NCBI GenBank assembly: GCA_023423975.1
Contig: JAFAEO010000004.1
Location: 186,001-250,000, forward strand
Origin: Pseudomonadota bacterium
GTDB taxonomy: Bacteria; Pseudomonadota; Gammaproteobacteria; Burkholderiales; Burkholderiaceae_B
Direction of reading: 5' to 3'
Length of the DNA stretch: 64,000 bases
Of this stretch, positions 34,343 through 42,432 are shown in pieces. The translations under genes were made by a program, and so were the position numbers. Each line of letters opens with the position of its first letter. Within the stretch, counting starts at the first letter, position 1. Under the pieces are notes generated by a model. The model was not told the origin of the DNA, did no database searches, and saw only the letters and a program-made list of their open reading frames with translations.

Positions 34343-35779
34343 TTATCGGGCCAAAGGAGGAATGTCCGCAACCCCTCTGGCCTGTTCAAAGATAGATGCA
34401 AATTGCAGCAACTGTACATCGCTACCCCAGCGCGTAACAAACTGAATGCCTGCAGGCAGCCCGTCGCGCGCCAGGCCGCAAGGCAAAGTCATGGCAGGAT
34501 GCCCGGTCATATTGAACACCATTGTCCACGGATACCAGTGGCTGCGAATGCCTTCATAGCTGCGGCCATCCATCTCGAAAGGATCGAACAGATCCATATC
34601 CAGCGGCAGCGCCGTACGTGTCAGTGTCGGGACCACCAGCAAATCGGCAGACGTAAACAGCGCCTGCAACCGTTTAAATAACGTCGTGCGCGTGAACATG
34701 GCTTCCTGATAGTCCATGGCGGAAAACTCTCCTGCAGACAAGACCTGGTGCCGGAAAGTTTCACTGAAGGTGTCCGCATGCTGTTCCACCAATGGCAAAA
34801 AGCGCGCACGCCAGACTGTATGATTGATGGTGCGCCAGGTGGGTTCGACAATAAAATCGGGCGCATCAAAGGGTTCAAGCGCAGCACCCAGGCCTTCGAG
34901 CACACGCAGCGCTTCGTCGAATTTTTCCTGTACGTCCCTGGATATTGTCCTGCCCTGCGGCGCATAACAATACCGAATACGTTTGCCGCGCAGGTCGCCC
35001 TCGTAGCGCGCCGCCTTCTCGTAATCGGCTGGTTGCCGTCCGATAGACCAGGGGTCCAGATCGTAGTCTCCTGCCATGACGTCCATCATCAGGCCGGTAT
35101 CGGCAACATTGCGGGTTGTCGGCGTGACATAGGTCTGGTTGCCGAACAAGTCCTGGGCCTGGCTGTGCGGAATGACGCCATTGCTTTGCTTGATTCCCAC
35201 TACGCCATTACAGGCCGCCGGGATCCGGGTGGAGCCGCCGCCATCAGTAGCAATGGCCAGCGGGGTGATGCCAACGGCGGTGGCTACCGCAGCGCCCCCG
35301 CTGGAGCCCCCGCTTGTGCGTTTGGCATCCCAGGCGTTGCATGTCTGCCCGAATAACGGCGAACGGGTAAAGGGTTGTGAGCCAAATTCCGGAGTCGTTG
35401 TCTTGCCCAGCAAAATAGCGCCTTCGGCATTGAGCCGGGCCACCGCGGGTGCGTCATGCTCGGGCACATTATCCTTATACAGCACCGTACCGAAGGTGGT
35501 GCGTACCCCCGCCGTGTGCACCAGGTCCTTGACGGTATACGGAATGCCATGCAGTCGCCCCAGCGGCTTGCCTGCCATGATAGCCTGCTCTGCCTCCCGC
35601 GCCTGCTGCATGGCCTGGTCGCCGCAAATGGTAATAAAGCAGTTCAGCGCGGGATTGAGTGCTTCGGCACGTTCCAGACTGGTGCGGACCAGTTCCACCG
35701 GCGAGATTTTTTTTGCGTGAATCAGCGCCACCAGTTCGGTCGCAGAAAGGGTATGAAGGCTTGTCATTGCTATGGCCAT
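34343..35779 (-). CDS. Amidase (amidase-signature family)
   Basis: A 478-residue amidase-signature hydrolase. The Ser-cisSer-Lys triad is intact: Lys84 in IPYTVKDL, Ser159 in TSGGSSGGAA and Ser183 in DGGGSTRIPA, with the same spacings as GatA. No gatB or gatC is near and the sequence lacks typical GatA regions, so a stand-alone amidase or carbamoyl hydrolase is likelier than the tRNA amidotransferase. There is no signal peptide, so it works in the cytosol. The start could be the ATG at 35779 or 35767; neither has a good ribosome site. The adjacent Bug receptor is convergent and may or may not supply its substrate. Confidence 0.88.
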   Translation of the reverse strand: MAIAMTSLHTLSATELVALIHAKKISPVELVRTSLERAEALNPALNCFITICGDQAMQQAREAEQAIMAGKPLGRLHGIPYTVKDLVHTAGVRTTFGTVLYKDNVPEHDAPAVARLNAEGAILLGKTTTPEFGSQPFTRSPLFGQTCNAWDAKRTSGGSSGGAAVATAVGITPLAIATDGGGSTRIPAACNGVVGIKQSNGVIPHSQAQDLFGNQTYVTPTTRNVADTGLMMDVMAGDYDLDPWSIGRQPADYEKAARYEGDLRGKRIRYCYAPQGRTISRDVQEKFDEALRVLEGLGAALEPFDAPDFIVEPTWRTINHTVWRARFLPLVEQHADTFSETFRHQVLSAGEFSAMDYQEAMFTRTTLFKRLQALFTSADLLVVPTLTRTALPLDMDLFDPFEMDGRSYEGIRSHWYPWTMVFNMTGHPAMTLPCGLARDGLPAGIQFVTRWGSDVQLLQFASIFEQARGVADIPPLAR

Positions 35780-36070
35780 AAATGATCGTCAATAGCAACT
35801 ATTGTAGGCGCTTCCCGGCACTACAGGTAATGCCAGCGATCCGGGCTTACGAGCGGCCCGAATCTGATATCGCCTGACGCAGCCGGCCTTCGGCCGGCCC
35901 ATCGGTTATATACAGCGCCGACGCAGGGCCGATGAATCATTTGCGTCCAGCCCCATTTCCGTGACCAAATACGTCAATTGCGTTTAACATGTGGGGTTTG
36001 CAGGCAATCGGCCCACCCTTTGGTCACATTCGCCCTTGCTCCCTTCTTCAAATTCAGAAAATAGCCCTAG
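35780..36070. other. Divergent promoter region, amidase / prfC
   Basis: About 290 bases. GCCGGCC (35882-35888) and GGCCGGC (35892-35898) form a tight hairpin with a three-base loop. No gene or further repeat is seen. Confidence 0.45.
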
Positions 36071-37687
36071 ATGTCTACTCATTCCATTCCGCAGGAAGTC
36101 GCCCGCCGTCGGACTTTTGCGATTATTTCTCACCCCGATGCCGGTAAAACCACGCTAACCGAAAAACTGCTGCTGTTCGCAGGTGCGATTCAGATTGCCG
36201 GCAGCGTCAAGGCGCGTAAGGCTAGTCGCCACGCCTCTTCAGACTGGATGGAGATCGAGAAGCAGCGTGGAATTTCAGTTGCCTCTTCTGTGATGCAGAT
36301 GGAATATCGCGACTGCGTGATCAATCTGCTGGACACGCCGGGCCACCAGGATTTCTCCGAAGATACGTATCGGGTATTGACCGCAGTGGATGCGGCCCTG
36401 ATGGTGATTGACGCCGCCAACGGTGTCGAACCGCAAACGATTCGCCTGTTGCAGGTGTGCCGCGCACGCAACACACCCATTATTACGTTCATCAACAAGA
36501 TGGACCGTGAAGTTCAGGAACCGCTGGATCTGCTGGCCGAAATCGAATCGCATCTGGGCATGGACGCCGTGCCCTTCTCCTGGCCCGTAGGCATGGGCAA
36601 ATCCTTCGGTGGCGTGTTCGACATCCGGCGCAACCGCATGCGTATATTCCGTGCTGGCCAGCAACGCCGCAACAATGACGAAGATATCATTGATGGCCTG
36701 GACAACCCCGAGATCAGCCGCCGTTTCGGCAGCGCGTTCGATAAGGCCAAGGAAGAGATCGATCTGCTGCAGGACGCCGCGCCAGCCTTCGAACATGAAG
36801 CGTTTCTGGCGGGCAGGCAGACGCCGGTGTTTTTCGGTTCGGCCATCAACAACTTCGGCGTACAGGAAGTACTGGATACGCTGGTGGAATGGGCGCCCAA
36901 ACCAGGCGCACGGCAGGCCCTGCAGCGCGTCGTGCAACCGGATGAAACCAAATTTTCAGGGGTGGTATTCAAAGTTCAGGCTAATATGGACCCTGCGCAT
37001 CGGGACCGGGTTGCGTTTGTCCGTGTCAGTTCTGGTCGCTTTGAGCGCGGCATGCGCCTGAAAGTGAGCCGCACCGGCAAGGAAATCCGCCCCAATAACG
37101 TGGTGTCTTTCCTGTCCCAGCGACGCGACCTGCTTGATGAAGCCTATGCCGGCGACGTGATTGGTATCCCCAACCATGGCGTGCTGCAGCTGGGCGATGT
37201 CCTGACTGAAGGCGAGACCTTGCAGTTTACCGGTTTGCCATTTTTTGCCCCGGAACTGTTCCAGGGCGTGGAAGTCAAGGATCCACTGCGCACCAAGCAG
37301 TTACGCACCGGCCTGACTCAACTGGGCGAAGAAGGAGCAATTCAGGTGTTCCGTCCGCAAGCCGCAGGCGGCGCTTTGCTGCTGGGCGCGGTCGGGCAGT
37401 TGCAGTTCGAGGTTGTGGCGCATCGCCTGAAAACGGAATACGGCGCCGACGCCCGCATGATTCCATCGCGCTATACCATGGCGCGCTGGGTCACCAGCGA
37501 GAACCCGAAAGCGCTCAAGAAGTTCATCGACAGCAATGCAGCACATATTGCCTACGATGTAGTGGATGCACTAGCGTTCCTGATTACTTCACCTGCGCAG
37601 TTGCGGGTGGCGCAGGAATTGAATCCGGAGATTAATTTTCACGCCATGCGTGAACATGGCGGTAAAGTATTTGGGGAAAACGGCTAA
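36071..37687 (+). CDS. prfC: Peptide chain release factor 3
   Basis: A 538-residue translational GTPase (E. coli RF3: 529) that removes RF1/RF2 from the ribosome after peptide release. G motifs are intact: SHPDAGKTTLTEKLL, the switch region EKQRGISVASSV, LLDTPGHQDFSEDTYR and FINKMDR. The middle and C-terminal domains have VVFKVQANMDPAHRDRVAFV, SVASSVMQMEY and the ending NPEINFHAMREHGGKVFGEN. The sequence context is ordinary. The downstream unknown gene starts 30 bases after the stop, so the two may form one transcript. Confidence 0.97.
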   Translation: MSTHSIPQEVARRRTFAIISHPDAGKTTLTEKLLLFAGAIQIAGSVKARKASRHASSDWMEIEKQRGISVASSVMQMEYRDCVINLLDTPGHQDFSEDTYRVLTAVDAALMVIDAANGVEPQTIRLLQVCRARNTPIITFINKMDREVQEPLDLLAEIESHLGMDAVPFSWPVGMGKSFGGVFDIRRNRMRIFRAGQQRRNNDEDIIDGLDNPEISRRFGSAFDKAKEEIDLLQDAAPAFEHEAFLAGRQTPVFFGSAINNFGVQEVLDTLVEWAPKPGARQALQRVVQPDETKFSGVVFKVQANMDPAHRDRVAFVRVSSGRFERGMRLKVSRTGKEIRPNNVVSFLSQRRDLLDEAYAGDVIGIPNHGVLQLGDVLTEGETLQFTGLPFFAPELFQGVEVKDPLRTKQLRTGLTQLGEEGAIQVFRPQAAGGALLLGAVGQLQFEVVAHRLKTEYGADARMIPSRYTMARWVTSENPKALKKFIDSNAAHIAYDVVDALAFLITSPAQLRVAQELNPEINFHAMREHGGKVFGENG

Positions 37688-37717
37688 AATTGGCCGAATT
37701 ACAACCGAGGTATGCAG

Positions 37718-38284
37718 ATGTCCTGGCGTTTATTATTTTTATCCCTTCTCATTGTGGCTGGCGTAGCCACATGGGGCGGCCTGCAGGCTGGAGACTGGCT
37801 GATAGAACACGCACCGGTCTCTGCCAACGTACCTAACGTCATGGAGTCGGACCCCAATCCCATGGTGGACGCAGAAGGCCGCCCGGTTCAACTGCAACCG
37901 CAGCAGCCGTTGATGAGCGGCGCCCAGGGCGTTCCCAAGCGGCCGGACCCGGTGCAGTGGCACGTAGACGCAGAACAAGGCGAACAGGCCATTGAACAGG
38001 CCGTCACTACGACCAATAGCGAAGTCACCATCGGCGAGGCGACCGATACACTTGACGGCGGCACTGCCAGCGATAGCAACCAGGGCATGGTCCCTATCCG
38101 GCGCACGCCACGAGCAGGTCGCGCGGCACCGTCAGGCAACTGGGAGCCGGCCTTTCATCAGGCAATGAGTGAATGCCGCGCCCTGGGCTTTTTTGATCGG
38201 CCTGCCTGCCTGTCACGGGTACGCAATCAGTATTGCGGCGCCAACAACGCATGGGGCAATGTGTCCGACTGCCCATCACGCTGA
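37718..38284 (+). CDS. Unrecognised exported or membrane-anchored protein
   Basis: About 188 residues, from the ATG at 37718 (GAGG seven bases upstream; an ATG six bases earlier is too close to that site). Residues 4-22 (RLLFLSLLIVAGVATWGGL) form a signal anchor or signal peptide. The rest is hydrophilic and rich in Gln, Glu, Pro and Thr, with no known domain. The C-terminal 45 residues hold three or four cysteines in FHQAMSECRALGFFDRPACL and NQYCGANNAWGNVSDCP, probably disulfide bonded in the periplasm. It follows prfC and is closed by a strong terminator. Function not recognised. Confidence 0.65.
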   Translation: MSWRLLFLSLLIVAGVATWGGLQAGDWLIEHAPVSANVPNVMESDPNPMVDAEGRPVQLQPQQPLMSGAQGVPKRPDPVQWHVDAEQGEQAIEQAVTTTNSEVTIGEATDTLDGGTASDSNQGMVPIRRTPRAGRAAPSGNWEPAFHQAMSECRALGFFDRPACLSRVRNQYCGANNAWGNVSDCPSR

Positions 38285-38300
38285 TCGCTTCTCGCCCTTG

Positions 38301-38322
38301 ACCGCAAAGATCATGCGGTTTT
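38301..38322 (+). terminator. Weak hairpin after the unknown gene
   Basis: ACCGCA (38301-38306) and TGCGGT (38314-38319) with a few T after it. The stronger terminator just downstream is more likely to act. Confidence 0.35.
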
Positions 38323-38336
38323 GCAGATCACACAAC

Positions 38337-38376
38337 ACCTTCAACGGCCTGACAACGGCATTTGAAGGTTTTTTTT
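38337..38376 (+). terminator. Terminator of the prfC unit
   Basis: ACCTTCAA (38337-38344) and TTGAAGGT (38362-38369) are perfect eight-base arms, followed by a run of eight T. Confidence 0.85.
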
Positions 38377-38530
38377 GGGCTGCGCATATCCAGCCTGATT
38401 CAGCCAGACAACTTCTATTGCATTTGAAATAAATGGCGCAATCATCCTGGGCCCCGGCTGGTCTGGCGGGCGGCAATTGGTCAGGCAGAATGAGAAGTGC
38501 TATACAACGCTGAACACATGCCACAAAGAT

Positions 38531-39181
38531 CTATGGCCTGATCGTATAGGCGCAGCGTCGGGCCTTGGCCAGGATGTGCTCAACGCGCTCCACCCGCGCT
38601 TGCAGCACTTGCTCAAATATCATGAGTTCGGCCCGGCAAAACCCCTGGCATGCCGTTGCCGCCGCACAAATCGGGCAGTGGTTCTCTATCAGCAGAAACG
38701 TACCGTCTTCAAGCTCCTCGAACTCGGCCATATAACCTTCGCGGGTACGCAACTGTGCCAGTCTGGCGACACGCTCTTTCAACTCAGGTAACCCGCCAAG
38801 CTCCCGCTGGTACAACTGGCGGCTTGTCTGCTCACGCATATCGATAAGACGGTCAATCGCCTGTTCTCCGAATGCCTGGCGTACCGTATCCAGTAACTGT
38901 ACCGTCAACTCCGAATGGGTATCGGGAAAATGCTTGTTTCCCGCCTGGGTGAGTTGCCAGAACTGGCTTGGCCGGCCCACGCCGCGCACCTGAGTGAAGG
39001 TTTCAACCATGCCTGCCGAAGCGAGTTTGGTCAGTTGCTGACGTGCAGCTTCAGCCGTCATGCCCAGAACCTCGCCGGCGTCGGCTGCCTGCTGCGGACC
39101 TCTTGTCTTGAGCAAATGCAACAGCCGTTGGCCGGTGGTGGATGGCGCTTTTCCTGAATTTTCCAAGTGATTACTTGACAA
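38531..39181 (-). CDS. SufR-like iron-sulfur transcriptional regulator, TTG start
   Basis: A 216-residue regulator. Residues 17-75 are a winged helix-turn-helix (TGQRLLHLLKTRGPQQAADA, GMTAEAARQQLTKLASAGMV, GRPSQFWQLTQAG). The C-terminal part has the SufR cysteine signature: ENHCPICAAATACQGFCRAE with Cys169, 172, 178 and 182, and RRCAYTI with Cys210. The spacing C169-x12-C182 matches SufR. SufR-type proteins hold an Fe-S cluster and repress genes when it is present. Here it lies divergent from an MFS pump (103 bases apart), its likely target. No suf operon is near. The gene has no ATG; the frame opens with TTG at 39181. Confidence 0.8.
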   Translation of the reverse strand: MSSNHLENSGKAPSTTGQRLLHLLKTRGPQQAADAGEVLGMTAEAARQQLTKLASAGMVETFTQVRGVGRPSQFWQLTQAGNKHFPDTHSELTVQLLDTVRQAFGEQAIDRLIDMREQTSRQLYQRELGGLPELKERVARLAQLRTREGYMAEFEELEDGTFLLIENHCPICAAATACQGFCRAELMIFEQVLQARVERVEHILAKARRCAYTIRP

Positions 39182-39283
39182 AATATTGATGCCTTTCTAA
39201 TATACAAAGAATTTACTTTTTTTATTACTGTAGCGCATCGTGTCATCGCTGGCAATGGCTGCATCCATTTATCTGGAGTTTGT

Positions 39284-40729
39284 ATGGCAGAACAAGAAGC
39301 AAGCTGGGGCAAGCTGCTCTCTGGCCCGAATATGGCGTATTCCCTGGCGCTATCTGGCGGTGTAGCACTTCACGCCATCAACATCTTTGTCGCCACCACG
39401 GTGCTGCCCTCGGTGGTCAGGGAAATCGGCGGTCTTGAACTGTATGCCTGGAATACAACGCTGTTTGTGGTTGCCTCGATTCTTGGCTCGGCGCTCACGC
39501 CCATGCTGCTGTCACATTCCGGGTCACGCGGCGCATACGCGATAGCCACGATTTTATTCATCGCAGGCAGCCTGACCTGCGCACTGGCTCCAAGCATGCC
39601 GGTCATGTTGATCGGCCGTACATTGCAAGGACTGGGCGGCGGCTTTTTATTTGCCCTGAGCTACGCCATGATTTATGCCGTTTTCGAGGAATACCTCTGG
39701 CCCAAAGCAATGGCATTGATTTCCGCGATGTGGGGCGTGGCAACATTGCTGGGCCCGGCCATTGGCGGCATGTTTGCCCAAATGGATGCCTGGCGCGCCG
39801 CATTCGGCATACTGATTCCCGTGACTCTGCTTTATATCATGCTGGTATGGTGGGTGCTTCCCACACGCAGCCGTGCAACAACGCCAACAACCAGCAAGAT
39901 TCCGAGTGCGCAGTTGCTGCTACTAGTTGCTGCGGTCCTGGCAGTCAGTGTCGGCAGCGCGTCTGCCGAACCGCTATTTAATATCACCGGTGTAGTGCTG
40001 GCGATCGTGCTCCTGCTGCTTTTGGTTTACAAGGAATCCATCAGCCAGGTGCGCCTGCTGCCCAGAAACGCGCTACGGCGCAATTCACCGTTGCTGGCTC
40101 TTTACCTTACTATTGGTTTGCTGGTAATCGGCATGACCAGCGAAACATTCGTACCGTATTTTTTGCAGATACTGCATGCACAAACACCACTGATTTCCGG
40201 CTATCTGGCCGCATTGATGGCTGCGGGCTGGACTATATCGGAAATATGGAGCTCGAACTACAAATATAGCGGCATACGCCGCGCTATAGTGAGCGGGCCG
40301 GTGTTAGTACTGGCGGGCATGGTGATATTGGCCTTGAGCACTCCAATCCACGCCCAGGGTGGCTGGCTCGTGCTTGCCTTTATCTGCCTGGGATTGACGC
40401 TGATCGGCTTCGGTATCGGCCTGGGCTGGCCGCATTTGCTCACGCGTGTACTGCAGCTTGCGCCCGATGATGACCAGGACACCGCAGCCACTTCTATTAC
40501 CACGGTGCAATTGCTTGCCACGGCGCTAGGCTCTGCATTGGCAGGAATGCTAGCCAACCTTGGCGGGATCAATCACCCGGGCGGTATTGAAGGCACTTCC
40601 AGTGCCGCATTCTGGGTGTTCGCCATACTGGCCATTGCACCGCTTATCGCAATTGGCAGTGCCGTGCGAGTGGCCAGCGCGCTCGAGCAGGCAAAGCCAG
40701 TACCACTATCAGCAAAGACAGCGTCATGA
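39284..40729 (+). CDS. MFS transporter (DHA2-like)
   Basis: A 481-residue multi-spanning protein with about 14 hydrophobic helices, as in the DHA2 drug:proton antiporters. It has VATTVLPSVVREIGG in the first helix region, IGRTLQGLGGGFLFALSYAM (motif C-like region) and MALISAMWGVATLLGPAIGGM. Its substrate is unknown. GGAG precedes the ATG at 39284. It is divergent from a SufR-like Fe-S regulator, which suggests that it is induced under conditions damaging the cluster, such as oxidative or nitrosative stress or exposure to a redox-active compound. Confidence 0.88.
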   Translation: MAEQEASWGKLLSGPNMAYSLALSGGVALHAINIFVATTVLPSVVREIGGLELYAWNTTLFVVASILGSALTPMLLSHSGSRGAYAIATILFIAGSLTCALAPSMPVMLIGRTLQGLGGGFLFALSYAMIYAVFEEYLWPKAMALISAMWGVATLLGPAIGGMFAQMDAWRAAFGILIPVTLLYIMLVWWVLPTRSRATTPTTSKIPSAQLLLLVAAVLAVSVGSASAEPLFNITGVVLAIVLLLLLVYKESISQVRLLPRNALRRNSPLLALYLTIGLLVIGMTSETFVPYFLQILHAQTPLISGYLAALMAAGWTISEIWSSNYKYSGIRRAIVSGPVLVLAGMVILALSTPIHAQGGWLVLAFICLGLTLIGFGIGLGWPHLLTRVLQLAPDDDQDTAATSITTVQLLATALGSALAGMLANLGGINHPGGIEGTSSAAFWVFAILAIAPLIAIGSAVRVASALEQAKPVPLSAKTAS

Positions 40730-40850
40730 GGAAACGATCCTGCTCTCTGCGGGCAATGTGCCAGAGATGATGATCAATTGGCTGCACGATAACGCGGTAT
40801 CGTGTTGAGCAAACAACCATACTACCTATTGAATCCGGCGCAAAATGAAT

Positions 40851-40871
40851 AAGGGGCCAATCCGGCCCCTT
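40851..40871. terminator. Bidirectional terminator between MFS and bfr
   Basis: AAGGGGCC (40851-40858) and GGCCCCTT (40864-40871) are perfect eight-base arms. On the minus strand it follows the bfr stop by 11 bases and is trailed by ATTCATTTT; on the plus strand it closes the MFS gene. Confidence 0.7.
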
Positions 40872-40881
40872 GTTACTGCAA

Positions 40882-41358
40882 TCAGTCGTTATCTCCCATC
40901 TGGCTTTGCAGATAGTTCTCCAGACCAATTTTACCGATCAATTCAATATTGGTTTCGAGCCAGTCGATCTGTTCTTCAACGTCTTCCAGGTTTTCCTGAA
41001 ACAGGTCGCGTGTGACATAGTCACGCACGCTTTCACAGTGCGCAATCGCTTCTGTCAAGGTCTGGTGATTGGCGATCTCGATCTTCAAATCGCATTTAAG
41101 AATTTCCGGTACGTTTTCACCGATGTGCAGCTTGTGCAGGTCTTGCAAGTTGGGCAGACCTTCGAGCAGGAAGATACGTTCGATGATTGCATCGGCATTC
41201 TTCATTTTTTCGATGGAAATATGATATTCGCTTTTGTTGTAGCGATTCAGCCCCCAGTTTTTGACCATGCGGGCATGCAGAAAATACTGGTTGATCGAAG
41301 TCAGCTCGTTGGTCAGCTGCTTATTCAAAAATTTGAGAACGTCCTTGTCGCCTTTCAT
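40882..41358 (-). CDS. bfr: Bacterioferritin subunit with degenerate ferroxidase centre
   Basis: A 158-residue bacterioferritin, the same length as E. coli Bfr and alignable without gaps. Met52, the haem ligand, is kept, as are Glu18 and Glu94. The other dinuclear-iron ligands are changed: E51 to Lys, H54 to Asn, E127 to Val and H130 to Gln. The subunit should bind haem but not oxidise Fe(II) on its own. In Neisseria, Pseudomonas and Magnetospirillum two Bfr subunits with complementary defects assemble together, so a second bfr elsewhere in the genome is expected. I use the ATG at 41358 (MKGDKDVLKFLN), the family start, with GGA upstream. bfd lies 536 bases upstream. Confidence 0.95.
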   Translation of the reverse strand: MKGDKDVLKFLNKQLTNELTSINQYFLHARMVKNWGLNRYNKSEYHISIEKMKNADAIIERIFLLEGLPNLQDLHKLHIGENVPEILKCDLKIEIANHQTLTEAIAHCESVRDYVTRDLFQENLEDVEEQIDWLETNIELIGKIGLENYLQSQMGDND

Positions 41359-41894
41359 GATAGTTTCCTTTACTGTGAGAGGCACCGTCAGTAGCGGCTG
41401 ATCGGCTGCGAAGGCAGCCCGGTGGTGCAGTTAAAGAAATTATAAGGGAAGATGCCCGCTTTGCTCCGGTTTACCGCAAAAGCCCTGCAGGTGGTAAATG
41501 AGAATGGAAATGAAAGTGTTTTTGTTCAGCAACCAGGCTTCATATTCTGCCCGCATTTTCCTTTTCTAACCGCGACAAACAAAGACAACAGCGCGGCCAA
41601 CTGTGACAACCGGAAAACGGCCAGAATCAGACAAATAGCCGCATCTGAACCATGAACAGGGGCTGGAGATGGCGTCCATGACGGTAGAGTTACGAATGCA
41701 ATATTGCAGATGTGATGAAGGGCGCGAAGGCGGAGCGTTGGCTTACTAGTATTGCGAGTGCAATGGCTACTTTCTTGGCTAGTGAGCTTACGCCTGTAGT
41801 GTTTGCTGTTTTATGACTGTTGGTTTATTGGTAGAGATGGCTTTTAACCTGCGTGAGCCTGGTGCCTTGCGGTTTGCAACGCCCGCAGGTCAGA
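41359..41894. other. Gene-free region between bfd and bfr
   Basis: About 540 bases without a convincing gene. A TATAAT-type -10 (minus strand, 41444-41439) could serve bfr but has no clear -35 partner. Nested inverted repeats occur near 41741-41787: GCTTACTAG with CTAGTGAGC (one mismatch) and, inside, ATTGC with GCAAT. A small RNA or a decayed gene is possible. Confidence 0.45.
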
Positions 41895-42161
41895 TCAGGC
41901 GGCCGAGCGCCAGAGCACCACAGATTCTGTTGCCAGCGCATCGCATTTGTCTTTGCCGCAATGGTCGTTGGCGCCATCATGAGCAACAGGCGCACCTGTA
42001 CAGGCTGCTCGCTCCAGATAGCTACAGGCCATTTGTGCGCAGCACCCGCAATTGGTGGCGACGCCCAGTTCTCGTTGCAGGTCACTCAGCGTGCTGGCGC
42101 CCTGGGAAATAGCGCTGACAACGGCGTCTTCGGTGACGGCATTACAAATGCAAATATACAT
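41895..42161 (-). CDS. bfd: Bacterioferritin-associated ferredoxin
   Basis: An 88-residue protein whose first 55 residues match Bfd: MYICICNAVTEDAVVSAI with Cys4 and Cys6, and TNCGCCAQMA with Cys38 and Cys41, the ligands of the [2Fe-2S] cluster at the same positions as in E. coli. Bfd delivers electrons to bacterioferritin to release stored iron when iron is scarce. The C-terminal 30 residues, with two more cysteines (DHCGKDKC), are longer than in E. coli Bfd (64 residues). A Fur-like sequence overlaps the start region. It lies upstream of bfr on the same strand, so the two could be regulated oppositely. Confidence 0.88.
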   Translation of the reverse strand: MYICICNAVTEDAVVSAISQGASTLSDLQRELGVATNCGCCAQMACSYLERAACTGAPVAHDGANDHCGKDKCDALATESVVLWRSAA

Positions 42162-42180
42162 GAGAGTTATTATCATCTAA
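42162..42180 (-). promoter_or_regulatory. Candidate Fur box at bfd
   Basis: On the minus strand the 19 bases contain an exact central GATAAT hexamer and match the Fur consensus at 12 of 19 positions by eye. The position just before the bfd ATG fits iron repression of bfd. Confidence 0.4.
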
Positions 42181-42432
42181 GGCAAAAAAAGTTGCAAGCG
42201 CCTTATCCGATTTGGTGAAAATGTCCAACGATCCCGTTCTTTCAGGGCGTTACTGGCATTTTTGTGTGCATTTTCGGATATGGCGCGCAAGCGGCTGCCA
42301 GTGGGTGGCGATGTGACGGCTCGCAGCCAGCACAGTGCCCGGACGGGCTCGCACATTTGCGACAGCCAACTCCCCCTGCCTGTGGTTTTATGCACTTGCA
42401 GCAGCGGTCCGACTCCGGCCCCTTGCACATCC

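Noticed and set aside
35882..35898. GCCGGCC hairpins at 35882 and 59631 as a mobile repeat family
   Set aside because: The arms are the same but loops and flanks differ, and two short GC palindromes are expected by chance at this base composition.
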